DNA from: Mycobacterium gordonae
GTDB taxonomy: Bacteria; Actinomycetota; Actinomycetes; Mycobacteriales; Mycobacteriaceae
Reading direction: 5' to 3'
Length of the DNA stretch: 33,284 nucleotides
NCBI RefSeq assembly: GCF_002101675.1
Contig: NZ_LQOY01000102.1
Coordinates: forward strand, 1 to 33,284
Made by a program: the position numbers and the translations under genes
Notes under the pieces: generated by a model
Seen by the model: the letters and a program-made list of their open reading frames with translations, nothing else
The model's database searches: none
Told to the model about the DNA's origin: nothing
Shown here: piece by piece, positions 24,128 to 32,103 of the stretch
Layout: every line of letters starts with the position of its first letter
Numbering within the stretch: position 1 is the first letter of the stretch

Positions 24128-24901
24128 GTGGCCGACAAACCCAAGCGCCCTGCCCGACTCGACCTGAAGTCCGGGTCCGGCGACGGCAAGTTCGGCAGAC
24201 TCATCCAGATCGGCGGCACCGCCGTGGTGGTGATCTTCGCCGTCGTCCTGGTCTTCTACATTGTCACCAACAATCACAAGAAGACCCCGATCAGCGGGGA
24301 AGGCGCGGTCCGCGTGACCTCCGGCAAGCTGGTCACCGACAATGGCCAGCCCAATGGCAAGCCCAAAGCGGTGGTGGCCTTCTACGAGGACTTTCTCTGT
24401 CCGGCATGCGGCAACTTCGAGCGGGGCTTCGGGCCAACGGTGTCCAAGCTGATCGACATCGGCGCCATCGCCGCGGACTACTCCATGGTGACGATCCTGG
24501 ACAGTCCGCGCACTCAGAACTATTCGTCGCGGGCCGCGGCCGCGGCCTACTGCGTGGCCGACGAATCCATCGAAGCGTTCCGCCGGTTCCACGCGGCGCT
24601 GTACAGCACGGACATCCAACCCTCCGAGACCGGCACGAAGTTTCCCGACAATGCGCGACTGATCGAGATCGCTCGCGAGGCTGGTGCGGCGGGCAAGGTG
24701 CCGGACTGCATCAACAGCGGTAAGTACATCTCGAAGGTCACCGGGCTGGCGGCGGCCAGCAATATCCGGGCGACCCCGACCGTCCGGATCAACGGCAACG
24801 AGTACGATCCGTCGACGCCCGACGCGCTGGTCGCCAAGATCAGGGAAATCGTCGGCAACATACCCGGTATGGACGAGGCTTCGGCCGCAGCGAAGACGTA
24901 A
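24128..24901 (+). CDS. DsbA-like thiol:disulfide oxidoreductase, membrane-anchored (Rv2969c-like)
   Basis: Introduces disulfides into exported proteins; family knowledge places the catalytic domain outside the membrane. The 257-residue protein has a charged cytoplasmic N-terminus, one membrane segment (about residues 34-52, GGTAVVVIFAVVLVFYIVT), then a thioredoxin fold with an inserted helical domain. The active site is CPAC (Cys91/Cys94) after VVAFYEDFL, and the cis-proline loop is RATPTVRING near 217. A second cysteine pair (AAYCVAD and PDCINS) may form a structural disulfide. The GTG at 24128 gives the remembered Rv2969c length (255); an earlier GTG at 24101 lacks a ribosome binding site. 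The VKOR partner follows after 5 bp. Confidence 0.93.
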   Translation: MADKPKRPARLDLKSGSGDGKFGRLIQIGGTAVVVIFAVVLVFYIVTNNHKKTPISGEGAVRVTSGKLVTDNGQPNGKPKAVVAFYEDFLCPACGNFERGFGPTVSKLIDIGAIAADYSMVTILDSPRTQNYSSRAAAAAYCVADESIEAFRRFHAALYSTDIQPSETGTKFPDNARLIEIAREAGAAGKVPDCINSGKYISKVTGLAAASNIRATPTVRINGNEYDPSTPDALVAKIREIVGNIPGMDEASAAAKT

Positions 24902-24906
24902 CTCAG

Positions 24907-25533
24907 ATGTCAGTCGATGTCGTCGCCGAAGAGTCCGGCGAGCTGCAGCCGGCGGCCGCGCCGGTGCCTGTGCTGAGCGCCTGGTGGGTGCTGATCGGCG
25001 GGGGGATCGGATTGCTTTCCTCGATCACCTTGACGGTGGAAAAAATTGAGCTGCTGCGCAACGCCGCCTACGTGCCGACCTGCAACATCAACCCGATCCT
25101 GTCGTGCGGCTCGGTGATGGTGACCAAACAAGCCTCGGTGTTCGGCTTCCCCAATCCGTTGCTGGGCATTGCCGGGTTCACCGTGGTGGTGGTCACCGGC
25201 GTGCTGGCCGTGGCGAAAGTGCCGCTGCCCCGGTGGTATTGGACCGGCCTGGAGGTCGGGCTGGCGATCGGTGCGGTGTTCGTGCACTGGCTGATCTTCC
25301 AGAGCCTGTACCGGATCGGGGCCCTGTGCCCGTACTGCATGGTGGTGTGGGCCGTCACCATCACACTGCTGGTGGTGGTGGCGGCATCAATCCTGCTGCG
25401 TCCGACGTTGAACGACCGCGGCATATTGCGGTTCCTGTTCGGATGGCGGTGGTCACTTGTCACGTTCTGGTTCACCGCCGTGTTCCTGCTGATTATGGTC
25501 CGCTTCTGGAACTATTGGTCGACGCTCATCTGA
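24907..25533 (+). CDS. Vitamin K epoxide reductase (VKOR) family protein (Rv2968c-like)
   Basis: Integral membrane quinone reductase that reoxidises the DsbA-like partner, replacing DsbB. The 208-residue protein has about five hydrophobic segments, the loop pair Cys59/Cys67 (TCNINPILSCGS) and the quinone-site motif CPYC (Cys141/Cys144). The conserved serine after the first segment (SSITLTVEK) is also present. It sits 5 bp after the DsbA-like gene and 14 bp before pyc. VKOR is a warfarin-sensitive, growth-relevant protein in M. tuberculosis; a function here in the same pathway is inferred from the intact motifs and pairing. Confidence 0.95.
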   Translation: MSVDVVAEESGELQPAAAPVPVLSAWWVLIGGGIGLLSSITLTVEKIELLRNAAYVPTCNINPILSCGSVMVTKQASVFGFPNPLLGIAGFTVVVVTGVLAVAKVPLPRWYWTGLEVGLAIGAVFVHWLIFQSLYRIGALCPYCMVVWAVTITLLVVVAASILLRPTLNDRGILRFLFGWRWSLVTFWFTAVFLLIMVRFWNYWSTLI

Positions 25534-25547
25534 GTTAGGGGTCAAGG

Positions 25548-28500
25548 GTGATCTCCAAAGTGCTGGTGGCCAATCGCGGAGAGATCGCGATCCGGGCGTT
25601 CCGCGCGGCCTACGAACTCGGCGTCGGCACCGTCGCCGTCTACTCGTATGAGGACCGCAACTCGCTGCATCGGCTGAAGGCCGACGAGTCCTACCAGATC
25701 GGCGAGGTCGGGCACCCGGTGCGCGCGTACCTGTCGGTGGACGAGATCGTAGAGACGGCGCGGCGCTGCGGGGCGGACGCCGTCTACCCCGGTTACGGAT
25801 TCCTCTCGGAGAACCCGGATCTGGCCGCGGCGTGCGCGGCAGCCGGTATCGCCTTCGTCGGTCCGGGCGCGGAAGTGCTTGAGCTGACCGGCAATAAGTC
25901 GCGGGCGATCGCGGCGGCGCGGGAAGCCGGCCTGCCGGTACTGGAGTCTTCGGCGCCGTCGTCGTCGGTCGACGAACTCGTGTCAGCCGCTGATGCCATG
26001 CGATTTCCGTTGTTCGTCAAGGCCGTTGCCGGCGGCGGCGGCCGCGGGATGCGCCGGGTCACGGACAGCGCCGCGCTGGCCGAGGCCATCGAAGCGGCCA
26101 GCCGGGAAGCCGAGTCGGCGTTCGGGGACCCGACGGTGTATCTGGAACAAGCCGTGCTCCGACCGCGCCACATCGAGGTGCAGATCCTCGCCGACACGCA
26201 CGGCAACGTCATTCATCTCTACGAGCGCGACTGCAGCGTGCAGCGCCGCCATCAAAAGGTCATCGAACTGGCACCGGCGCCCAACCTGTCGCCCGAGCTG
26301 CGGGAGCGGATGTGCGGGGACGCCGTCGCGTTCGCCCGTCATATCGGTTACAGCTGCGCGGGCACGGTCGAGTTCTTGCTCGACGAGAGCGGCGATTACG
26401 TCTTCATCGAGATGAATCCGCGAATTCAGGTGGAGCACACCGTAACCGAGGAGATCACCGACGTCGATTTGGTCTCCAGCCAGCTGCGCATCGCCTCCGG
26501 GGAGACACTCGAAGATCTCGGCCTGACGCAGGACGGCGTCCGGCCCCACGGTGCGGCGTTGCAGTGCCGCATCACCACCGAGGACCCGGCCAACGGCTTC
26601 CGTCCCGACACCGGGCGGATCAGCGCCCTGCGGACGCCGGGTGGTGCCGGTATCCGGTTGGACGGCAGCACCAACCTGGGCGCCGAGATCAGCGCGCACT
26701 TCGACTCCATGCTGGTCAAGCTGACCTGTCGGGGTCGGGATTTCCAGACTGCGGTCAACCGGGCGCGCCGCGCCATGGCGGAGTTCCGGATTCGCGGGGT
26801 ATCGACGAACATTCCTTTCCTGCAAGCGGTTCTGGACGACCCGGACTTCCAGGCCGGCCGCATCACCACGTCGTTCATCGACGACCGGCCGCAGCTGCTG
26901 ACCGCGCGCACCTCGGCCGACCGCGGCACCAAGATCCTCAACTACCTGGCCGACGTCACCGTCAACAAGCCGCACGGCACCCGCCCGTCGAAGGTGTACC
27001 CGCAGGACAAGCTGCCCGACATCGACCGGGACACTCCGCCGCCGGCCGGTTCCAAGCAACGTCTGGCCGAACTCGGCCCGGAGGGGTTCGCGCGCTGGCT
27101 GCGGGAGTCGCCGGCAGTGGGGGTGACCGACACGACGTTCCGCGACGCGCACCAGTCGCTGCTCGCGACCCGGGTGCGCACCAGCGGATTACTCATGGTC
27201 GCACCGTATCTCGCGCGCACCACGCCGCAGCTGCTGTCGGTGGAGTGCTGGGGCGGAGCGACCTACGACGTGGCGCTGCGGTTCCTCAAGGAAGACCCGT
27301 GGGAGCGGCTGGCCGCCCTGCGCGAGTCGATCCCCAACATCTGTCTGCAGATGCTGTTGCGGGGCCGGAACACTGTGGGATATACGCCGTATCCGGAGAT
27401 CGTCACGTCGGCATTCATCGAGGAGGCGACGACCACCGGCATCGACATCTTCCGGATCTTCGACGCGCTGAACAATCTCGATTCGATGCGCCCGGCCATC
27501 GACGCGGTGCGCGAAACCGGTTCGGCGGTAGCCGAAGTCGCGATGTGCTACACCGGTGACCTGTCCGATCCGGGGGAGCGGCTGTACACGCTGGACTATT
27601 ACCTGCGGCTGGCCGAGAGCATCGTGGAGGCCGGCGCGCATGTGCTGGCCATCAAGGACATGGCCGGGCTGTTGCGGGCGCCGGCCGCCCATACGCTGGT
27701 CAGTGCGCTGCGCAGTCGATTCGACCTGCCGGTGCACGTCCACACTCATGACACGCCGGGGGGCCAGCTCGGCAGTTACGTGGCGGCGTGGCAGGCCGGG
27801 GCCGACGCGGTCGACGGGGCGGCAGCGCCGATGGCCGGCACCACCAGCCAGCCCGCGCTGAGTTCGATCGTGGCCGCGGCCGCGCACACCGAATACGACA
27901 CCGGCTTGTCGCTGCCGGCGGTGTGCGCGCTGGAGCCGTACTGGGAGGCGCTGCGAAAGGTCTACGCGCCTTTCGAATCTGGCTTGCCCGGCCCGACCGG
28001 GCGGGTCTACCACCACGAGATTCCGGGCGGCCAGTTGTCGAACCTGCGCCAGCAGGCGATCGCACTCGGGCTCGGCGACCGGTTCGAGGAGATCGAAGAG
28101 GCCTACGCCGGGGCCGACCGGGTGCTGGGCCGGCTGATCAAGGTGACTCCGTCGTCGAAGGTGGTGGGCGATCTGGCGCTGGCGCTGGTCGGCTCGGGTC
28201 TGTCCGCCGACGAATTCGCCTCGGATCCGGCGCGTTTCGACATCCCCGACTCGGTGCTCGGGTTTCTGCGTGGTGAGCTGGGCGACCCGGCGGGCGGATG
28301 GCCGGAGCCGCTGCGCGAGAAGGCGCTGGCCGGTCGCGCGCCGGCCAAGCCGGCTCCAAGCCTGACCACCGACGACGAGAATGCCCTGTCGGCGCCCGGG
28401 CCGAAACGGCAGGCAACCCTGAACAGGCTGCTGTTTCCCGGTCCGACAAAGGAATTCGAGGAACACCGGGATAACTACGGTGACACCTCGCAGTTGTCGG

Positions 28501-28931
28501 CCAACCAGTTCTTCTACGGCCTGCGCCAGGGCGAAGAGCACCGGGTGAAACTGGAGCGCGGCGTGGAGCTGCTGATCGGGCTGGAGGCCATCTCCGAACC
28601 CGACGAGCGGGGAATGCGTACCGTCATGTGCATCATCAACGGCCAGCTGCGCCCGGTGCTGGTGCGCGACCGCAGCATCGCCAGCGCGGTGCCGGCCGCC
28701 GAGAAAGCCGACCGTGGCAACCCCAATCACGTTGCGGCGCCGTTCGCGGGCGTAGTCACCGTCAGCGTGTCCGACGGCGACCGGGTGACCGCCGGGCAGA
28801 CCATCGCCACCATCGAAGCGATGAAGATGGAAGCGCCGATCACCGCGCCCGGCGACGGCACCGTGGAACGCGTCGCCGTGTCGAGCACGGCTCAGGTGGA
28901 GGGCGGAGACCTGCTGGTGGTGCTGCGCTGA
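25548..28931 (+). CDS. pyc: Pyruvate carboxylase
   Basis: Biotin-dependent anaplerotic enzyme that carboxylates pyruvate to oxaloacetate. The 1,127-residue protein has the N-terminal biotin carboxylase domain (KVLVANRGEIAIRAFRAA at the start, VKAVAGGGGRGMRRV, EMNPRIQVEHTVTEE), the carboxyltransferase domain from about residue 525 (TDTTFRDAHQSLLATR; HVHTHDTPGGQLGSYVAAW), and the C-terminal biotinyl domain with EAMKMEAP, the biotinylated Lys being about residue 1093. It is a single-chain enzyme of normal length, equal to remembered M. tuberculosis Pca. The GTG start is 14 bp after the VKOR stop. The TGA stop overlaps the rsmD start. Confidence 0.98.
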   Translation: MISKVLVANRGEIAIRAFRAAYELGVGTVAVYSYEDRNSLHRLKADESYQIGEVGHPVRAYLSVDEIVETARRCGADAVYPGYGFLSENPDLAAACAAAGIAFVGPGAEVLELTGNKSRAIAAAREAGLPVLESSAPSSSVDELVSAADAMRFPLFVKAVAGGGGRGMRRVTDSAALAEAIEAASREAESAFGDPTVYLEQAVLRPRHIEVQILADTHGNVIHLYERDCSVQRRHQKVIELAPAPNLSPELRERMCGDAVAFARHIGYSCAGTVEFLLDESGDYVFIEMNPRIQVEHTVTEEITDVDLVSSQLRIASGETLEDLGLTQDGVRPHGAALQCRITTEDPANGFRPDTGRISALRTPGGAGIRLDGSTNLGAEISAHFDSMLVKLTCRGRDFQTAVNRARRAMAEFRIRGVSTNIPFLQAVLDDPDFQAGRITTSFIDDRPQLLTARTSADRGTKILNYLADVTVNKPHGTRPSKVYPQDKLPDIDRDTPPPAGSKQRLAELGPEGFARWLRESPAVGVTDTTFRDAHQSLLATRVRTSGLLMVAPYLARTTPQLLSVECWGGATYDVALRFLKEDPWERLAALRESIPNICLQMLLRGRNTVGYTPYPEIVTSAFIEEATTTGIDIFRIFDALNNLDSMRPAIDAVRETGSAVAEVAMCYTGDLSDPGERLYTLDYYLRLAESIVEAGAHVLAIKDMAGLLRAPAAHTLVSALRSRFDLPVHVHTHDTPGGQLGSYVAAWQAGADAVDGAAAPMAGTTSQPALSSIVAAAAHTEYDTGLSLPAVCALEPYWEALRKVYAPFESGLPGPTGRVYHHEIPGGQLSNLRQQAIALGLGDRFEEIEEAYAGADRVLGRLIKVTPSSKVVGDLALALVGSGLSADEFASDPARFDIPDSVLGFLRGELGDPAGGWPEPLREKALAGRAPAKPAPSLTTDDENALSAPGPKRQATLNRLLFPGPTKEFEEHRDNYGDTSQLSANQFFYGLRQGEEHRVKLERGVELLIGLEAISEPDERGMRTVMCIINGQLRPVLVRDRSIASAVPAAEKADRGNPNHVAAPFAGVVTVSVSDGDRVTAGQTIATIEAMKMEAPITAPGDGTVERVAVSSTAQVEGGDLLVVLR

Positions 28932-29494
28932 CGCGCATCATCGGCGGTGTGGCCCGGGGCCGGCGGCTCACGGTTCCGCCGCGGGGAACCAGGCCGACCA
29001 CCGACCGGGTGCGAGAATCGCTGTTCAACATCCTCACAGCACGACTTGACCTGACCGGTGTGGCGGTGCTCGATCTGTATGCGGGCTCGGGAGCGCTCGG
29101 GCTGGAGGCGTTGTCGCGCGGGGCGGCGTCCGCGCTGTTCGTCGAATCCGACCAGCGCACCGCGGCCGTACTGGCGCGAAACATCGTCGCAGCGGGGCTG
29201 CCCGGGGCAGTGGTGCGCCGCGGCACGGTGGCCACGGTGCTGGCGGCCGGCGCGGTCTCGCCGGTGGACCTGGTGCTCGCCGACCCGCCCTATGACATCG
29301 AAACCGAAGGTGTGAACGCCGTTTTGGAGGCGTTGGCCTTCAACGGCTGGGTGCGGGAGGGGACCGTGGCGGTGGTGGAGCGCGGTGTCGCCAGTGCCCC
29401 GTTGACCTGGCCGGCTGGCTGGTCGGCGTGGCCCGAGCGGGTTTACGGCGACACCCGTCTCGAGCTGGCCGAACTGGTATCTGCGGCCGTGTAG
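28928..29494 (+). CDS. rsmD: 16S rRNA (guanine966-N2)-methyltransferase RsmD
   Basis: Methylates G966 of 16S rRNA using SAM. The 188-residue protein starts with the conserved TRIIGGVARGRRL, then PTTDRVRESLFNIL, the SAM motif VLDLYAGSGALGLEALSRGA near residue 47 and the catalytic DPPY near 119. No ATG, GTG or TTG lies in a sensible place before RIIGG: the nearest in-frame ATG is 300 bp upstream inside pyc, and the GTG at 28949 would cut off the conserved N-terminus. The CTG at 28928-28930 overlaps the pyc TGA as CTGA, the same geometry as the ATGA and GTGA overlaps elsewhere in the window, so CTG is the most likely start. Confidence 0.92.
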   Translation: MTRIIGGVARGRRLTVPPRGTRPTTDRVRESLFNILTARLDLTGVAVLDLYAGSGALGLEALSRGAASALFVESDQRTAAVLARNIVAAGLPGAVVRRGTVATVLAAGAVSPVDLVLADPPYDIETEGVNAVLEALAFNGWVREGTVAVVERGVASAPLTWPAGWSAWPERVYGDTRLELAELVSAAV

Positions 29495-29497
29495 CGT
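29492..29497 (+). promoter_or_regulatory. Possible leaderless-type -10 hexamer TAGCGT for coaD
   Basis: TAGCGT fits TANNNT, contains the rsmD stop codon and ends 8 bases before the coaD ATG. No Shine-Dalgarno precedes that ATG. Confidence 0.4.
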
Positions 29498-29505
29498 CGT
29501 CTCCT

Positions 29506-29991
29506 ATGTCAGGCGCGGTATGCCCCGGGTCCTTCGACCCGGTCACGTTAGGCCACATCGACGTCTTCGAGCGCGCCGCGGCCCAGTTCGACGAGGTGGT
29601 GGTCGCGATCCTGATCAACCCGGCCAAGAAGGGCATGTTCGAACTCGACGAACGCATCGCGATGATCGAAGAGTCGACGACCCACCTGCCCAACCTGCGG
29701 GTGGAATCCGGGCAGGGTCTGGTGGTCGACTTCGTCCGATCCCAGGGGATGAACGCGATCGTCAAGGGTCTGCGCACCGGCACTGACTTCGAATATGAGC
29801 TGCAGATGGCTCAGATGAACAAGCATGTGGCCGGGGTCGACACCTTCTTCGTCGCCACCGCGCCGCGGTATTCGTTCGTCTCGTCATCGCTGGCAAAAGA
29901 AGTCGCGATGCTTGGCGGTGACGTGAGCGAGCTACTGCCCGAACCCGTCAACCGGCGCCTGCGTGAACGGATCGCCCGCCGCGACGATTAG
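29506..29991 (+). CDS. coaD: Phosphopantetheine adenylyltransferase
   Basis: Transfers AMP from ATP to 4'-phosphopantetheine, the penultimate step of coenzyme A synthesis; the enzyme is hexameric and cytosolic. The 161-residue protein equals the remembered M. tuberculosis KdtB length and is near-identical over long stretches. The nucleotidyltransferase motif TLGH (residues 14-17, His17 catalytic), GLRTGTDFEYELQMAQMN, and the second nucleotide motif in PRYSFVSSSLAKEVA are intact. It lies 11 bp after rsmD and overlaps the convergent metallophosphoesterase gene by 4 bp. Confidence 0.98.
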   Translation: MSGAVCPGSFDPVTLGHIDVFERAAAQFDEVVVAILINPAKKGMFELDERIAMIEESTTHLPNLRVESGQGLVVDFVRSQGMNAIVKGLRTGTDFEYELQMAQMNKHVAGVDTFFVATAPRYSFVSSSLAKEVAMLGGDVSELLPEPVNRRLRERIARRDD

Positions 29992-30944
29992 CCGGACTGC
30001 CAATAGTTTTCGGCTTGGATGGTGCTCTCGCCGGACCACCGATAGGCGGTCAGCTTTCCGCCTTTGGCCGCGCTGAAGTCCACACAGGCGCAGTGTGCGG
30101 TCCAGTCGCGCGTGTGCCGGGGGCTGCCGGTGCGCCAGTAGTGGCCGTACAACACCGGAATGCGCTCACTGTAGGTGTATGACCGCTCTTCTGGGGTAAT
30201 CTCGACGTCCGGCAACGGGGGATAGGGTGTACCGTCCGCGGCGGTGAAAGTATCTGATATTTCTGCGATTTGGCGCAGCGTGGTGGCGCTGTTGTCCCAC
30301 CAGCGGATCCGGGCCTCGCCGCGCAGGTGATCGTCCTTGTCCTTGAACGGCGGTATCTGGCGGCCCGTCAGACTGATTTCGGGCCCTTTGAGCAACACCT
30401 CGATGGCCTGGTAGAGGTCGCTTCCCTTGGTGGAGGCGTCGACGATCTGGTCCAGGCTGCTGAAACGATTCGAACCCAGCTGCCGCTCAACTGTTCTCAT
30501 GGAGTGCTCATGCCAGCAAGCATGCACCACCCGCAGGTCGCCCAGATCCAGCCACAACGGAAGCGTCGTGAACCACTGCACGTAGTGCGCCCGCTGATCG
30601 TCGGTGAGCTGATCGACGAACTGCCGGTGCTGCCGGTTGTTCTTGTCGCTGTGTTCCCTTAAGTGGCGCCCGCTGCCGGCGGGATGTTCGGTCGCGTATC
30701 CGATGGCGTTGAATTCGTGGTTGCCCATGACGATTTGGGCGTGTCCGCCGTCGACCATGTCCTTGACGATTTCGAGGACACGCAGTTGCTCACTACCGCG
30801 GTCGACCAGATCGCCGACAAAGATCGCCTGTCGTTCGGGATTTGTGAATGTGCCGTCTTTACGTTGATATCCGAGTTCGGTGAGCAGGGTATGCAGAGCG
30901 GACGCGCAGCCATGAATGTCGCCGATGATGTCGTAGCCCTGCAC
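29988..30944 (-). CDS. PPP-family metallophosphoesterase (PrpE/ApaH-like)
   Basis: Predicted dinuclear-metal phosphatase or diadenosine-polyphosphate hydrolase; the substrate is unknown. The 318-residue protein has the full PPP signature: GDIHG (residues 8-12), GDLVDRG (about 44-50), GNHE (about 75-78), the metal-binding His in VVHACWH and the late LYGHYWR. Length exceeds short PrpE proteins, with an insertion between GNHE and the last His. The GTG start at 30944 has no Shine-Dalgarno but has a TTAAAT hexamer exactly six bases upstream. It is convergent with coaD and divergent from the epimerase gene. Confidence 0.88.
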   Translation of the reverse strand: MQGYDIIGDIHGCASALHTLLTELGYQRKDGTFTNPERQAIFVGDLVDRGSEQLRVLEIVKDMVDGGHAQIVMGNHEFNAIGYATEHPAGSGRHLREHSDKNNRQHRQFVDQLTDDQRAHYVQWFTTLPLWLDLGDLRVVHACWHEHSMRTVERQLGSNRFSSLDQIVDASTKGSDLYQAIEVLLKGPEISLTGRQIPPFKDKDDHLRGEARIRWWDNSATTLRQIAEISDTFTAADGTPYPPLPDVEITPEERSYTYSERIPVLYGHYWRTGSPRHTRDWTAHCACVDFSAAKGGKLTAYRWSGESTIQAENYWQSG

Positions 30945-30950
30945 GAACCG

Positions 30951-30956
30951 ATTTAA
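30951..30956 (-). promoter_or_regulatory. Possible leaderless-type -10 (TTAAAT) for the metallophosphoesterase gene
   Basis: On the minus strand TTAAAT is followed by six bases (CGGTTC) and the GTG start. The fit to TANNNT is imperfect at position 2. Confidence 0.3.
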
Positions 30957-30984
30957 TCATCAGCCACCGAACGGTATAGCGCTC

Positions 30985-31005
30985 CGGTAACCGATTGAGT
31001 TACCG
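30985..31005. promoter_or_regulatory. Perfect 7-bp inverted repeat, candidate operator
   Basis: CGGTAAC (30985-30991) and GTTACCG (30999-31005) flank a 7-bp centre, midway in the 99-bp divergent region. TACCGT (31001-31006), a possible -10 for the epimerase gene, overlaps the right arm. AACCGATT also occurs twice, at 30946-30953 and 30989-30996. The size suits a dimeric repressor, but no regulator gene is nearby in the window. Confidence 0.45.
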
Positions 31006-31043
31006 TCCTGCACAGAGTTGCTTGACCGGGATCGAGGACTGCC

Positions 31044-32102
31044 ATGTCGGGAACCGTGCTGATCACCGGTGCTTTCGGTCTGGTGGGGACCGAGGCCGTC
31101 AGACGGTTCGCCGCCGAGGGGTGGCGGGTGATCGCCACGGCGCATCGCAAGGCCTACGAAGAGCTACCGCCGCGGGTGGAGACCCGGTGGACCGATCTGA
31201 CGGACCCCGCTCAGGTGCGTTCTTTGGTGGCGGAGGTGTCGCCCGATGTGATCGTTCACCTCGCGGCTGTGATCCCGCCGCTGGTGTATCGAGACGCCGT
31301 GTTCGCCCGCAAGCTGAATGTCGGTGCCACCGGGGCTCTGCTGGATGCCGCTTCGCATCAACCGAACCCGCCACGCTTCCTGCATGCCTCCAGCACCGCG
31401 ATCTACGGCTCCCGCAATCCCTATCGCCATCAGGAATTCTTGGCTGTCGACACGCCACTTCGGCCCTGCGAACTCTACGGCGGTCACAAGCTGGAAGCTG
31501 AGGAGCTCGTAAGGTCCTCGCATCTGGACTGGGTGGTGTTGCGGCTCGGCGGTGTGCTGAGCACCGATCCGAGAGCCATGCCCGTGACCCGCGACATGAT
31601 GTACTTCAGCAGTGCACTGCCGTCTGATGGGCGGGTGCATTCAGTCGACACCCGGGACGTGGCAGCGGCATTCGCGGCGGCAGCGCAGCGCGATGTCGTC
31701 GGGGAGATCTTTCTGATCGGTGGCGACGACTCGCATCTGCTGCGGCAGGGTGACATCGGGTCGGCGATGGCGGCCGCGCAGGGCATGCCCGGGTTGATGC
31801 CGCCGGGGCGGCCGGGTGACCCGAACGATGACGACGGTTGGTATCCCAACGCCGATTGGATGGATGTGGATGTGGCGCAGCGGGTGCTGACGTTCCAGCA
31901 CCATTCATGGCCGGACATGCTGGGTGAGATGCGTGCCCAAACCGGTTGGAAGCGCTACCCGAGGCGGGTCGTCGTGCCGGTGGCGCGCCAGTTCATCGAA
32001 CGACAAGGGGCATACCGCAATTTGCCCGGGCAGTACGCCGATGTGTGGGCGGCTCTGGGCGCGCGATTCGGCGATACGGCGGTGGACACCGCCAAAGCCT
32101 AG
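31044..32102 (+). CDS. NAD-dependent epimerase/dehydratase family protein (extended SDR)
   Basis: Predicted NAD(P)-dependent enzyme of the extended SDR group acting on a nucleotide sugar or similar substrate. The 352-residue protein has GAFGLVG (GxxGxxG, residues 8-14), HLAAV, the catalytic SSTAIYG segment and YGGHK (YxxxK). The C-terminal third (after about residue 230, with GLMPPGRPGDPNDDDGWYPNADW) is longer and unlike common GalE, so I give no specific substrate. The ATG at 31044 has GAGGA upstream. It converges on purU with one base between the stops. Confidence 0.88.
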   Translation: MSGTVLITGAFGLVGTEAVRRFAAEGWRVIATAHRKAYEELPPRVETRWTDLTDPAQVRSLVAEVSPDVIVHLAAVIPPLVYRDAVFARKLNVGATGALLDAASHQPNPPRFLHASSTAIYGSRNPYRHQEFLAVDTPLRPCELYGGHKLEAEELVRSSHLDWVVLRLGGVLSTDPRAMPVTRDMMYFSSALPSDGRVHSVDTRDVAAAFAAAAQRDVVGEIFLIGGDDSHLLRQGDIGSAMAAAQGMPGLMPPGRPGDPNDDDGWYPNADWMDVDVAQRVLTFQHHSWPDMLGEMRAQTGWKRYPRRVVVPVARQFIERQGAYRNLPGQYADVWAALGARFGDTAVDTAKA

Positions 32103-32103
32103 G

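Noticed and set aside
28628..28927. ATG at 28628 as rsmD start
   Set aside because: It lies deep inside the pyc biotinyl domain and encodes Arg/His-rich out-of-frame sequence.
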